NCBI GenBank assembly: GCA_028285645.1
Contig: JANQOV010000041.1
Location: 1 to 47,189 of the forward strand
Source: Hyphococcus sp.
GTDB taxonomy: Bacteria > Pseudomonadota > Alphaproteobacteria > Caulobacterales > Parvularculaceae
Length of the DNA stretch: 47,189 nt
Direction of reading: 5' to 3'
Translations under genes and position numbers: made by a program
Part shown: positions 8,480 through 16,644 of the stretch, piece after piece
Layout: each line of letters begins with the position of its first letter
Position numbering within the stretch: the first letter of the stretch is position 1
The notes under the pieces: model-generated
What the model was told of the DNA's origin: nothing
Seen by the model: only the letters and a program-made list of their open reading frames with translations
Database searches by the model: none

Positions 8480-9325
8480 CTACCCGCCCTCACGGCGGGC
8501 CAAAAACGCCAGTCGTTCAAACAAGTGCACATCCTGCTCATTTTTGAGGAGCGCCCCATGCAGCGGCGGGATCGCCTTGCGCGGATCGCGTTCGCTCAAG
8601 ATTTCTTCGGGAACATCTTCGGACAAAAGAAGTTTCAGCCAGTCGAGCAGCTCTGAGGTTGAAGGTTTCTTCTTCAAACCCGGCACTTCTCGGATTTCAT
8701 AAAAGATCTTCATGGCGTCAGAGACCAGGCGTTTTTTGATTCCCGGATAATGCACCTCGACAATGTCAGCCATGGTCTCGGCGTCGGGAAACTTGATGTA
8801 GTGGAAGAAGCAGCGGCGCAAAAATGCGTCCGGCAGTTCTTTTTCGTTGTTTGACGTGATGATGACGATGGGCCGGTTGGTCGCTTTTACCGTCTCGCCA
8901 GTTTCATAGACGAAGAACTCCATGCGATCGAGTTCCTGCAACAAGTCGTTGGGGAACTCGATATCGGCCTTGTCGATCTCGTCGATCAACAATACGGGCC
9001 GGGCGTCCGAGGTGAACGCTTCCCACAATTTGCCGCGCTTGATGTAGTTGCGAACGTCCCGCGCTTTTTCTTCGCCAAGCTGGCCGTCACGCAATCGCGC
9101 CACCGCGTCATATTCATAAAGGCCCTGATGCGCCTTGGTGGTTGATTTGATGTGCCATTCGAGCAGCGGCGCGCCCAAGGCTTTCGCCACTTCGATCGCA
9201 AGCACGGTTTTGCCGGTGCCCGGCTCGCCTTTCACCAGAAGCGGGCGTTCCAGCGTCACCGCCGCGTTGACGGCGATTTTGAGATCTTCTGTGGCGATAT
9301 AATCCTTGGTGCCGACAAACTTCAT
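8480..9325 (-). CDS. MoxR-family AAA+ ATPase
   Basis: 281-residue AAA+ ATPase of the MoxR class. Walker A is GEPGTGKT (33-40), Walker B is LLIDEID (about 111-117), sensor 1 is in IITSNNEKELPDAFLRR, and a helical lid follows with KPSTSELLDWL. MoxR proteins act as chaperones that mature metalloenzymes or protein complexes, normally together with a von Willebrand factor A protein encoded next door. No such gene is adjacent here: downstream is an epoxide-hydrolase-like gene, upstream a divergent protease. Start 9325 (MKFVGTKDY) matches the family N-terminus; the open frame beyond it overlaps the divergent protease gene and is not credible. Confidence 0.92.
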   Translation of the reverse strand: MKFVGTKDYIATEDLKIAVNAAVTLERPLLVKGEPGTGKTVLAIEVAKALGAPLLEWHIKSTTKAHQGLYEYDAVARLRDGQLGEEKARDVRNYIKRGKLWEAFTSDARPVLLIDEIDKADIEFPNDLLQELDRMEFFVYETGETVKATNRPIVIITSNNEKELPDAFLRRCFFHYIKFPDAETMADIVEVHYPGIKKRLVSDAMKIFYEIREVPGLKKKPSTSELLDWLKLLLSEDVPEEILSERDPRKAIPPLHGALLKNEQDVHLFERLAFLARREGG

Positions 9326-9485
9326 GGGGGCGGGGCTCTCTTTTCCAACTTCGCAATTGCGAAAACCTATCGGCCGCTGCAGAGCCGGGCAAGCTTGAAA
9401 CACAGAACCCACGCCAAAGCCTTTGATTTGCTGACGATAATCCGGCAGGTTGCTCGCGAGTGTCGGATAGATGAGGGGCTCTGTA

Positions 9486-12077
9486 ATGGCGCGCTGGTTA
9501 GTTGTTGGATTGGTTCTTTTGGGCGCTGCAGCTTGCGCCGGCGAGCAGACTGTGGAGGAAGCTGAGTCGGCGGAGAGCGCTGTTGCGACGCCCGAGGCGC
9601 AGGCCCCCGAGCCTGCGCAAGTAGAAGCGTCGCCTAAACCAACCAGCGAAGAATGGGCTGCGGCTGTCGAGGGTCTGGAACGGCGCGCGGGATTTCTCGA
9701 CATCTATATCGACCAGAAAGGCGGGCGAGTGCTTGCTGCTTTCCCGGCGCCTGATGCAGAGGGCGTATCCTTACGTGCGATCTATGCCGGCGGACTGACC
9801 GCTGGTCTTGGCTCGAACCCAATCGGTCTTGACCGCGGATTGTTCGATGGCGGATCGCTCGTCGCCTTCCGGCGGGTCGGGGGAAAGCTCATCGCCGAGC
9901 AGGAAAACTGGACCTATCGGGCCAGCGCCGACAACCCGCTTGAGAAAAAAGCCGTACGGGAATCATTTGCACGCTCGTTCCTCTGGTCCGGCGATATCGA
10001 AGCTGAAGCAGACGGGGCTTTGCTCGTTGATTTTTCATCCTTCCTGACGCGGGACACCCTTGGCGTCGTCGCGGCGCTCAAACGCCACCCTGAAGGTGGG
10101 GATTTTTCTATTGCTGACGACCGCTCTATGCCGGACTTGGATGCTACACTCGTGTTCCCCGACAATGTTGAGTTCGACGCCTATTTGACATTGGTAAGCA
10201 GCGATCCCGGCGACGAAGTCTGGGCGACGGCGCCGGACGCGCGTTCCATCACGCTGGTACAGCATCATTCCTTGGTGCGGCTTCCGGATGATGGGTATCG
10301 CCCGCGCATTTATGATCCGCGGTCGGGAACCATTGACGTTCCTTTCTATGATTATTCGGCGGCGCTGGCGGGCGAAGTGCGTCAAGCATTTGCGCGCCGT
10401 TACCGTCTTGAAAAGGAAGACCCCGCTGCCGTGAAAGGTCCGGTGAAAGAGCCACTCGTTTTCTACGTCGATAGCGGCGCCCCGGAGCAGATTGGTGACG
10501 CGCTGATTGAAGGTGCTGCGTGGTGGGCTGAGGCCTTTGAGGCGGCGGGCTTTGAAAACGCTTACCGCGTGCAACGCCTGCCCGAAGGCGCGCATCCGCG
10601 GGACATTCGCTACAATGTTATTCAGTGGACGCATCGTCAGACGCGCGGCTGGTCCTATGGCGGCGGCGTATCCGACCCGCGCACCGGCGAGATGATCAAG
10701 GCAAGCGTCATTTTAGGATCGCAGCGGGTGCGGCAGGACCGGATGATTTTTGAAGGTCTCGCGGGCGCTGGCAAATCCGGGTCCGGCGAGGCGGATGATC
10801 CCGTGGAAATCGCGCTTGCGCGCATCCGTCAGTTATCCGCCCATGAGGTCGGGCACACGCTCGGCTTTGCGCACAACTTTGCGGCCTCCTCTAATGACAA
10901 GGCGTCGGTGATGGATTATCCGGCGCCGGATGTTCGTGTTGGCGAAGGCGGGTCACTCGATTTTACTAACGCCTATGGTGTGGGCGTCGGCGCGTGGGAC
11001 ATACTCTCTGCGCGTTGGCTTTATACGCAATTTCCCGAAGGCGCAGACGAAGCGGCTGAACTCGACCGTATTTTGCGCGAAGGCTATCGCGATGGATTGC
11101 GGTATGTGGCGGATAGCGAAGGCCGCTCCGTCGGGACGGCGCACCCATATGGGTCCGTCTGGGACAATGGCGGCGATGCGGTCGCGGCTCTTGAGGAAGC
11201 CATGCGCGTGCGCCGCATTGCGCTCGATAATTTTAGTGCTGATACCATTGCCGACGGCCGGCCCTATGCGGCGCTGCGTCAGGTTATCGTACCGATCTAT
11301 CTTTATCATCGCTATCAGGTCGCAGCCGCGGCGAAGCTCATCGGCGGTTTTGAATTCAATTACGGCGTTAAAGGCGATGGCTCGGCGCCCGGCGCGCCCG
11401 TGGCGAATGACGTTCAAAGGCGGGCGCTCGCATCAATCGTAGCAACGCTTGATCCGGCAACACTTGATCTGCCGACGCCTTTGCTTAATCGGCTGACCCC
11501 GTCGCCCGGCGGGTTTGGCGGATTGCCCGGCGGCGCTGAAGAGTTCGCCAGCAAGACGGGGCCCTTGTTCGATCTTTTGTCAGCGGCGGACGCTTCTGCA
11601 AAAATCAGTATGGGTGCGCTCATGCACCGTGACCGCGCAGCGCGCCTTGTTGAATATGAGCGGCGCTCGCCCAACGCCTTTGGCTTTGACGACGTCCTTA
11701 CAGCGATCGAGACGCGTGTGTTCACTGCTCAAGACGAAGCGCAGCGACGCGCCATTGCGCGCCGGTTACAGACCCGATTCGTTTCGCAGTTGATTGCACT
11801 TTCAATGGATGAGGCGGCGACGCCGGCGGTGCGATCGCTTGCCGACGCAAAGCTGCGCGCCGTTGCCAACCGTCTATCGCCGTCAATTTTCGGGGCCAAT
11901 GCAGAAGCGCGCGATCACAATGCTTGGCTATCAGCACGCATCGAGGCGCATCTGGCGCGGCCGGCGACATCCGTCAGCCCCAAGGTTTCGCCGCCTGACA
12001 TTCCGCCGGGCAGTCCGATCGGTTCGGGATTCATGGAAACCTGCTGGCATTGCGAGGATTTGCCGCCGGGTGAGTAA
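9486..12077 (+). CDS. Zinc-dependent metalloprotease lipoprotein (DUF5117/DUF4953 type)
   Basis: 863-residue exported protease. A lipoprotein signal ends in GAAAC (Cys about 17), followed by an acidic, Ala/Pro/Glu-rich linker of about 40 residues. A large N-terminal domain (about 50-320) precedes the catalytic zinc site HEVGHTLGFAH (His453, Glu454, His457, His463), the extended HExxHxxGxxH pattern of metzincin-like enzymes, followed by SVMDYP, a Met-turn-like segment. The C-terminal domain is helical. Proteins of this build are annotated as zinc-dependent metalloproteases of unknown target in marine Alpha- and Gammaproteobacteria and Bacteroidota. Start 9486 is preferred over 9471 because GAGGGG lies just upstream. 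It probably degrades peptides at the cell surface or in the periplasm (inference). Confidence 0.88.
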   Translation: MARWLVVGLVLLGAAACAGEQTVEEAESAESAVATPEAQAPEPAQVEASPKPTSEEWAAAVEGLERRAGFLDIYIDQKGGRVLAAFPAPDAEGVSLRAIYAGGLTAGLGSNPIGLDRGLFDGGSLVAFRRVGGKLIAEQENWTYRASADNPLEKKAVRESFARSFLWSGDIEAEADGALLVDFSSFLTRDTLGVVAALKRHPEGGDFSIADDRSMPDLDATLVFPDNVEFDAYLTLVSSDPGDEVWATAPDARSITLVQHHSLVRLPDDGYRPRIYDPRSGTIDVPFYDYSAALAGEVRQAFARRYRLEKEDPAAVKGPVKEPLVFYVDSGAPEQIGDALIEGAAWWAEAFEAAGFENAYRVQRLPEGAHPRDIRYNVIQWTHRQTRGWSYGGGVSDPRTGEMIKASVILGSQRVRQDRMIFEGLAGAGKSGSGEADDPVEIALARIRQLSAHEVGHTLGFAHNFAASSNDKASVMDYPAPDVRVGEGGSLDFTNAYGVGVGAWDILSARWLYTQFPEGADEAAELDRILREGYRDGLRYVADSEGRSVGTAHPYGSVWDNGGDAVAALEEAMRVRRIALDNFSADTIADGRPYAALRQVIVPIYLYHRYQVAAAAKLIGGFEFNYGVKGDGSAPGAPVANDVQRRALASIVATLDPATLDLPTPLLNRLTPSPGGFGGLPGGAEEFASKTGPLFDLLSAADASAKISMGALMHRDRAARLVEYERRSPNAFGFDDVLTAIETRVFTAQDEAQRRAIARRLQTRFVSQLIALSMDEAATPAVRSLADAKLRAVANRLSPSIFGANAEARDHNAWLSARIEAHLARPATSVSPKVSPPDIPPGSPIGSGFMETCWHCEDLPPGE

Positions 12078-12211
12078 TTCCAGGGCGATAGGTTCGCGTT
12101 AACTTTTGTCGCAAGTTTTCCGATATTTGCTTTGACGCCCGAAAACTGGTTTGACTTTTCATCTGCGCCTAGGCGTTGCGTTGCTGGGCGGTAGCAAGCG
12201 AGGTTGGCCAG

Positions 12212-13003
12212 ATGGTCTGGGATGAATATTTTTCCGAGGAACGAGACGCGGACGCGGCCGCAAATCAACGCGGCAAAAAACGCACGATCACCGTAGGATG
12301 GACAGTAAGATCAAAAAAAGCATCGGTCATATGGCAGCCGCCGACGCCGTTCACGCGGGACGAACGAAAAGCGCAGTCTTCGAAATCGGTTCAATATTGT
12401 CCCGCCGCCGTTGACTATGATCGTCGGCATTTTGTTGTGCCGTGCCCAATTGATTTGACGTTGCAGTTTGAGAAGCAAGCAGACGGTCAATTGAAACTAA
12501 TCGATGCGAACAAGGAGCAATCGGGCGTTCGCGGGGGCGCCCTTGGGGATCTTTTAATATTGCATCCGCCGTCAGAATGGCGCGATCCAAACCGGCCCGT
12601 CATCCAGATGATTGCGCCTTATGTCTTCGTGGCGGACGACCCTTGCTATCTCGTGCAGACGCCTCCCTTTCTTCACTATTTCAAGACGCCAAGACCGGGA
12701 TTGCAAACTGGCGGTCGGTTCCCGGTGCATATCTGGCCGCGTCCCTTGAGCTGGGGTTTTGAATGGCACGATATTTCGCAGCCCCTGGTGCTGAAGCGCG
12801 GTGAACCCTGGTTTTATATCCGCTTCGAAACAGAAAACCCGGCGGCGCATGTGCGCCTTGTTGAACAAGAGATGACGCCGGAACTCGATAAATTCATCAC
12901 CAATATTCTCGATGTCTCGAACTACGTGAATAAAACGTATTCGTTGTTTTCCGAGGCGCAGCGCACGCGCCCGCCAAACCTTGTGAAAGAGAAGAAAAAA
13001 TAA
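12212..13003 (+). CDS. Hypothetical protein, cytoplasmic
   Basis: 263-residue protein that I do not recognise. The start MVWDEYFSEE at 12212 is chosen because it has an AGG-rich site a few bases upstream; the frame is open to 12176. There is no signal peptide or membrane segment. The sequence is rich in Trp, Pro and aromatic residues (for example PYVFVADDP and HIWPRPLSWGF) and looks like a compact beta-rich fold, ending in a basic tail EKKK. It lies alone between the zinc protease gene and a convergent flavoprotein gene. Confidence 0.75.
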   Translation: MVWDEYFSEERDADAAANQRGKKRTITVGWTVRSKKASVIWQPPTPFTRDERKAQSSKSVQYCPAAVDYDRRHFVVPCPIDLTLQFEKQADGQLKLIDANKEQSGVRGGALGDLLILHPPSEWRDPNRPVIQMIAPYVFVADDPCYLVQTPPFLHYFKTPRPGLQTGGRFPVHIWPRPLSWGFEWHDISQPLVLKRGEPWFYIRFETENPAAHVRLVEQEMTPELDKFITNILDVSNYVNKTYSLFSEAQRTRPPNLVKEKKK

Positions 13004-13010
13004 GGCGTGG

Positions 13011-13038
13011 GGTGCCGCGGGCAAAGCAATACGGCACC
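13011..13038. other. Inverted repeat between convergent genes
   Basis: GGTGCCG at 13011-13017 and CGGCACC at 13032-13038 form a 7-bp stem with a 14-nt loop in the 46-bp gap between two converging genes. There is no T-run on either strand, so it is only a weak candidate for a shared terminator. Confidence 0.25.
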
Positions 13039-13049
13039 GCGCTTCGTTC

Positions 13050-14642
13050 CTATTTCATGTCGGCGATGATTTCCCGCGCCGCATTGTGGCCCGGCGCGCC
13101 GGTAACGCCGCCGCCGGGATGCGCTCCGGACCCGCAGATATAGAGCCCGTTGATCGGCGTTCGGTAGTTTGCCGAACCGAGCGCTGGTCGCGACGAGAAC
13201 ATCTGATCGAGCGATAACCGCCCGTGGAAGATATCGCCGCCCGTTAGACCAAGCGTGCGCTCAAGATCGAGCGGCGAGAATATCTGCCTGCCAAGCACGC
13301 TTTGTTTGAAATTCGGCGCATATTTCGTGACCGTGTCGATGATGAGGTCGGCGGCTTGCTTGCGCGCATTGTCCCATGACCGTCCGTCGGGCAGCTCCGG
13401 CGAGAACTGCTGGCAAAAAAGGCTCGCAACGTGAGCCCCTTCAGGCGCTAAGCTATCGTCCATGGTTGAAGGCAGCAAAATCTCGACAATCGGCTCCCGC
13501 GACCAGCCGAATTGCCGCGCATCAAGAAATGCCTTGTCGAGATAATCAACAGTCGGACCAATGATGATGCCGGACCGGTGATGTTCCGCGGGGTCTTTGC
13601 CCGGCAAACAGGAGAAATCCGGCAATTCTGATAACGCTACATTCATGCGGAACGTACCGGAGCCGCAAGCAAAGCTCTCCATGCGGTCGGCAAATTCTGG
13701 CGGCATCGCGCTGCGCTCCACCATCTTTGTAAAGAGCAGTTTCGGCGTCACGTTAGCGGCGACGGCGCCGGCGCGAATTTTCTTTCCATTTTCGAGTTCG
13801 ACGCCGACAGCTCGGTCGGCTCCGATGAGCAGCCTTTTGACCGGTGCGTCAGTCTCGATTGTAACGCCGCGCGCTTTTGCGACTTTCTCCATGGCGCCGG
13901 TGATGGCGCCCATGCCGCCGATGGCGTGACCCCATCGGCCCTTTTTGCCGTTCACTTCGCCAAAGGCGTGATGCAAGAGCACATAAGCTGTACCCGGCGT
14001 ATGGGGCGAGGCGTAGGCGCCGACAATGCCGTCAAAGGCGTAGGCTGCGATAATGGTCGGATGTTCGAACCACTGACTTAAGAACTCCGCAGCAGACTTT
14101 GTAAACAAGTCGAGCAGCAATTGTTGCTCAGAAACGCTGAGCCCGCGAAACCGGAAGCCCGTCTTCGCCAGCCGCCAAAGATCGATATGACCGCCGCCAG
14201 CGTTGGGCGGTGTTTCCAAAACCAACTCGCGAATGACATCGGCGGCCCGTTCCAGCGCATCGTAGTAGCGGGGCAGGGCTTCAGCGTCTTTCTTTGAAAA
14301 CCGAGCCAGTTCTTCCTGCGCCCGTTCCGTCTCGAAAGGCAGTTTCAAATATTCGCCTTCGCCGGTCCCCAGCGGATAGAAATTTGAAATGTCGCGCTCG
14401 ATGATTTTCAGCCCGTGAGCGTAAAGGTCGAGGTCCTTGATGACCCGCGGATTAAGGAGGCTGACAGTGTATGCGGCGATGGAGTTGCGAAAGCCCGGAT
14501 GAAATTCTTCCGTCACCGCCGCGCCGCCGACAACGCTGCGCCGCTCGACCATGCGCACCTTTAGCCCCGCCTCGGCGAGATACGCCGCGCAGACAAGGCC
14601 GTTATGGCCGGCGCCGATGATGAGAATGTCTGGCTGGGTCAA
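13050..14642 (-). CDS. Phytoene-dehydrogenase-like FAD oxidoreductase (PYROXD2/CrtI family)
   Basis: 530-residue flavoprotein. The dinucleotide-binding motif GAGHNG lies at residues 10-15, followed by the Glu-Arg-Arg of the Rossmann turn and GGAAVTEEF; the C-terminal FAD segment is YICGSGAHPGGGVTG. These features mark the CrtI-like subgroup that includes PYROXD2, not a demonstrated carotenoid desaturase, and no other carotenoid genes are nearby. The start is taken as TTG at 14642, with AAGGA 4 nt upstream, which places the FAD motif at the normal distance; a second TTG at 14696 is possible. No ATG exists at a sensible position, which is unusual. It diverges from flbT across 115 bp. Confidence 0.85.
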   Translation of the reverse strand: MTQPDILIIGAGHNGLVCAAYLAEAGLKVRMVERRSVVGGAAVTEEFHPGFRNSIAAYTVSLLNPRVIKDLDLYAHGLKIIERDISNFYPLGTGEGEYLKLPFETERAQEELARFSKKDAEALPRYYDALERAADVIRELVLETPPNAGGGHIDLWRLAKTGFRFRGLSVSEQQLLLDLFTKSAAEFLSQWFEHPTIIAAYAFDGIVGAYASPHTPGTAYVLLHHAFGEVNGKKGRWGHAIGGMGAITGAMEKVAKARGVTIETDAPVKRLLIGADRAVGVELENGKKIRAGAVAANVTPKLLFTKMVERSAMPPEFADRMESFACGSGTFRMNVALSELPDFSCLPGKDPAEHHRSGIIIGPTVDYLDKAFLDARQFGWSREPIVEILLPSTMDDSLAPEGAHVASLFCQQFSPELPDGRSWDNARKQAADLIIDTVTKYAPNFKQSVLGRQIFSPLDLERTLGLTGGDIFHGRLSLDQMFSSRPALGSANYRTPINGLYICGSGAHPGGGVTGAPGHNAAREIIADMK

Positions 14643-14757
14643 TGGGTCCTTAACTCGCGGGAGCTGGTGCTTTCCTGGAAGTTTTCGGCCTAGCAATTTG
14701 TTAACGCAAAAGCTTCCTTAACTTTGGCCGGTTTACGCTGGGGCGAGGGAACTTGCA

Positions 14758-15153
14758 ATGGCGCTAAATCTTACTTTGAAGCCTGGCGAGCGGGTGGCGA
14801 TTAATGGTGCGGTGATTGTCAATGGCGATCGCCGCTCTGACATCACCGTTGAAAACCATGCGCGCATCCTGCGCGAGGGCGACATCATGCAGCCCGCTGA
14901 AGCGGTCACGCCGGCGCGCCGCATTTATTTCCCGATCATGATGATGTATCTCGACCCATCGACCATCGAAGAGATGACCGGCGAATATGAGCAGCGCATC
15001 AAGGAATTCGCCGGTGCGGTGAGCAATCCTGACGCGCTTTCTAAATGCGCAGAACTTGCCGCCCATGTCGCCAACCAAAATTACTACAAAGCGCTCGGCG
15101 TTTGCCGGGCGCTGATTGCGTTTGAAAAAACGAGGCTGTCCCATGTCGCATAG
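14758..15153 (+). CDS. flbT: Flagellin mRNA repressor FlbT
   Basis: 131-residue FlbT, the alphaproteobacterial post-transcriptional repressor that binds the flagellin mRNA leader and promotes its decay until hook assembly is complete (Caulobacter knowledge). The N-terminus MALNLTLKPGERVAINGAV and the IYFPIMMMYLDP segment are characteristic. A GAGGGA ribosome site precedes the ATG. It is coupled to flaF by an 11-nt overlap. Its presumed target, the flagellin leader, lies only 530 bp downstream. No clean sigma-54 or sigma-28 promoter was found in the 115-bp gap upstream. Confidence 0.93.
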   Translation: MALNLTLKPGERVAINGAVIVNGDRRSDITVENHARILREGDIMQPAEAVTPARRIYFPIMMMYLDPSTIEEMTGEYEQRIKEFAGAVSNPDALSKCAELAAHVANQNYYKALGVCRALIAFEKTRLSHVA

Positions 15154-15502
15154 CGCCTATCAAAAGACACAAGCCAAAATCGCCAGCCCCCGCGATGCAG
15201 AATATCTCGCCTTCTCCCATGCAACCCGCGGGCTGATTGAAGCCGCCAAAGCGGGGCACGAAGATTTGAAGGGGCTGGTCGCCGCCCTGCATTTTAACCG
15301 ACAGCTCTGGGGGGCGCTCGCGAGCGATTGCGCAAGCACCGACAATCAACTCCCAGAAACCTTGCGGGCGCAGATCATCAGCCTCTCGCGCTGGGTGAAC
15401 GCACATTCCACAGCCGTCATGCGTAAGACCGAAGAGGTTGAGCCGCTCATCGAAATAAACCGCATGATGATGGACGGACTGAGCGGAAAAGCGCCGGCTT
15501 AA
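15143..15502 (+). CDS. flaF: Flagellar biosynthesis regulator FlaF
   Basis: 119-residue FlaF, a small all-helical protein that acts with FlbT and is needed for flagellin production and secretion in Alphaproteobacteria. The start MSHSAYQKTQ at 15143 lies inside the end of flbT (11-nt overlap), implying translational coupling. The AYxxTQ start and the NRQLWGAL segment are family-typical. Two tandem palindromes begin 3 nt after its stop. Confidence 0.93.
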   Translation: MSHSAYQKTQAKIASPRDAEYLAFSHATRGLIEAAKAGHEDLKGLVAALHFNRQLWGALASDCASTDNQLPETLRAQIISLSRWVNAHSTAVMRKTEEVEPLIEINRMMMDGLSGKAPA

Positions 15503-15504
15503 AA

Positions 15505-15523
15505 CCCGGCAAAAAGTGCCGGG
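15505..15523. promoter_or_regulatory. Palindrome 1 upstream of flagellin, candidate FlbD/ftr-type enhancer
   Basis: CCCGGCA-AAAAG-TGCCGGG is a 7+7 dyad with a 5-nt centre, starting just after the flaF stop. It lies about 165-180 nt upstream of the predicted sigma-54 start site of the flagellin gene. Sequence and location resemble the ftr enhancer elements bound by FlbD in Caulobacter flagellar promoters (from memory, not aligned). As RNA it could instead be a hairpin at the flaF 3' end. Confidence 0.5.
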
Positions 15524-15524
15524 A

Positions 15525-15541
15525 CCGGCAAATTTTGCCGG
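15525..15541. promoter_or_regulatory. Palindrome 2 upstream of flagellin, candidate FlbD/ftr-type enhancer
   Basis: CCGGCAAATTTTGCCGG is an 8+8 dyad around a single central base, directly after palindrome 1. The centres of the two palindromes are 19 nt apart, close to two helical turns, so dimers on both would sit on the same DNA face. The shared core CCGGCAAA...TGCCGG suggests one regulator binds both. Confidence 0.5.
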
Positions 15542-15659
15542 GCAATTTTGACGCCGGCGCCAAAATAATCCGTTTACGGTTTGTTATGCTTACTTGCCAG
15601 CTTGTTTCTTTTTGCGGGGTTTTGGCGCGCGATTTAACGCATCTTACCAAAGTCTGAAC

Positions 15660-15675
15660 AGGCAAGGAACTTGCT
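15660..15675 (+). promoter_or_regulatory. Sigma-54 promoter of the flagellin gene
   Basis: AGGCAAGGAACTTGCT has the invariant GG at 15661-15662 and GC at 15673-15674 with exactly 10 bases between, and matches the TGGCACG-N4-TTGCW consensus at all but two defined positions. Transcription would start near 15686, giving a leader of about 70 nt, long enough to be the FlbT target. Late flagellar genes in Caulobacter-type bacteria use sigma-54. Confidence 0.72.
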
Positions 15676-15754
15676 CGATATCCCATGACTTTCGTGAAGA
15701 ACGCGGAAGACGGGCAAAAGAAATTGCCGTCCACCCAAGAAAGGGAACATCGTT

Positions 15755-16585
15755 ATGACGAACAACGTCAACACAAATCCAGGCGCCTTGATTGCGCTGC
15801 AAAACCTTACCCGCATCAATGCGCAGCTTGAGGAAACGCAACGCCGTGTTTCAACCGGCCTTGAAGTTTCAAGCGCCAAAGATAACCCAACGCTTTTCTC
15901 GCTCGCGCAACAGCAGCGTGCCGAGCTCGGCTCTATAGAGAGCGTACAGCAAGGCCTTCGCATCGGGATCTCGACCGTCGATGTTGCGCTCGCTGCCGGT
16001 GAATCCATTTCGGACGTGCTGGTTGAAATGCGCGCCCTGGCGAGCCAGGCGGCTGACCCGTCCTTGAGCGCCGCTAACCGCACGCTTATCCAAAACCAAT
16101 ATGCTGATCTTGCTGATCAAATCACACGACTTGTGGATACGGCTGACCTCGGCGGCCGTAATCTGATCGCCAATGGCGGCGCCAATCTCGTGGTTGTCGC
16201 CAGCGCTGACGGCGGTTCGACCATTACGGTTACAGCGCAGGACCTTTCCATCGGCGGCGGCAATGTGAATGTCAGCGCAGATGGTTCTGACCTCGCCACA
16301 GTGGGCGGCGCCCAGCAGGAGTTGCTCGACATTGAAGCGTCGATCGCTGCCGTTTCGACCGCACTCGGCTCGCTTGGATCGGGATCGAATTCGCTAAACC
16401 TGCAAGAAAATATTCTGACGCGCGTTTCAGACGCGCTGGAAGTGTCGATCGGAAACCTGGTCGACGCCGATCTGCCGCGAGAAAGCTCGCGGCTCCAAGC
16501 GTTGCAAGTGCAGCAGCAACTGGCGATCCAAACCCTGTCGATCGCCAACGCAGCGCCAAACTCAATTCTTGCGCTCTTCGCGTAA
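15755..16585 (+). CDS. Flagellin
   Basis: 276-residue flagellin. The N-terminal D0/D1 helices (about 1-140) and C-terminal helices (about 215-276) are complete, with family motifs LENLTRINAQL-like start, RVSTGLEVSSAKDNP and the closing TLSIANAAPNSILALF. The middle (about 145-210) is short and beta-rich, so there is no large variable D2/D3 domain; length is typical for Alphaproteobacteria. AAGGGA precedes the ATG. It is the only flagellin in the window and sits behind a sigma-54 promoter, two palindromes, and the genes for FlbT and FlaF, which control its mRNA. Confidence 0.95.
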   Translation: MTNNVNTNPGALIALQNLTRINAQLEETQRRVSTGLEVSSAKDNPTLFSLAQQQRAELGSIESVQQGLRIGISTVDVALAAGESISDVLVEMRALASQAADPSLSAANRTLIQNQYADLADQITRLVDTADLGGRNLIANGGANLVVVASADGGSTITVTAQDLSIGGGNVNVSADGSDLATVGGAQQELLDIEASIAAVSTALGSLGSGSNSLNLQENILTRVSDALEVSIGNLVDADLPRESSRLQALQVQQQLAIQTLSIANAAPNSILALFA

Positions 16586-16644
16586 GGATTGCTCAACGAC
16601 GCCGGCTCGCTTCTTGAGGGCATGCCAGCGGCGGGGAGGTTTGG

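Noticed and set aside
9326..9703. N-terminal extension of MoxR upstream of 9325
   Set aside because: It overlaps the start and signal peptide of the divergent zinc protease; the extension is low-complexity, while MoxR similarity begins at MKFVGTKDY.
12762..12785. Possible second sigma-54 promoter (TGGCACG... match)
   Set aside because: Spacing between GG and GC is 11, not 10, and it lies inside a coding region.
13011..13038. Bidirectional terminator between convergent genes
   Set aside because: The stem is good but the loop is 14 nt and no T-run exists on either strand, so I list it only as an inverted repeat.
14700..14757. Sigma-54 promoter for flbT
   Set aside because: The best GG...GC pair (TTGGCCGGTTTACGCT) has a 9-bp spacing, which sigma-54 does not normally accept.
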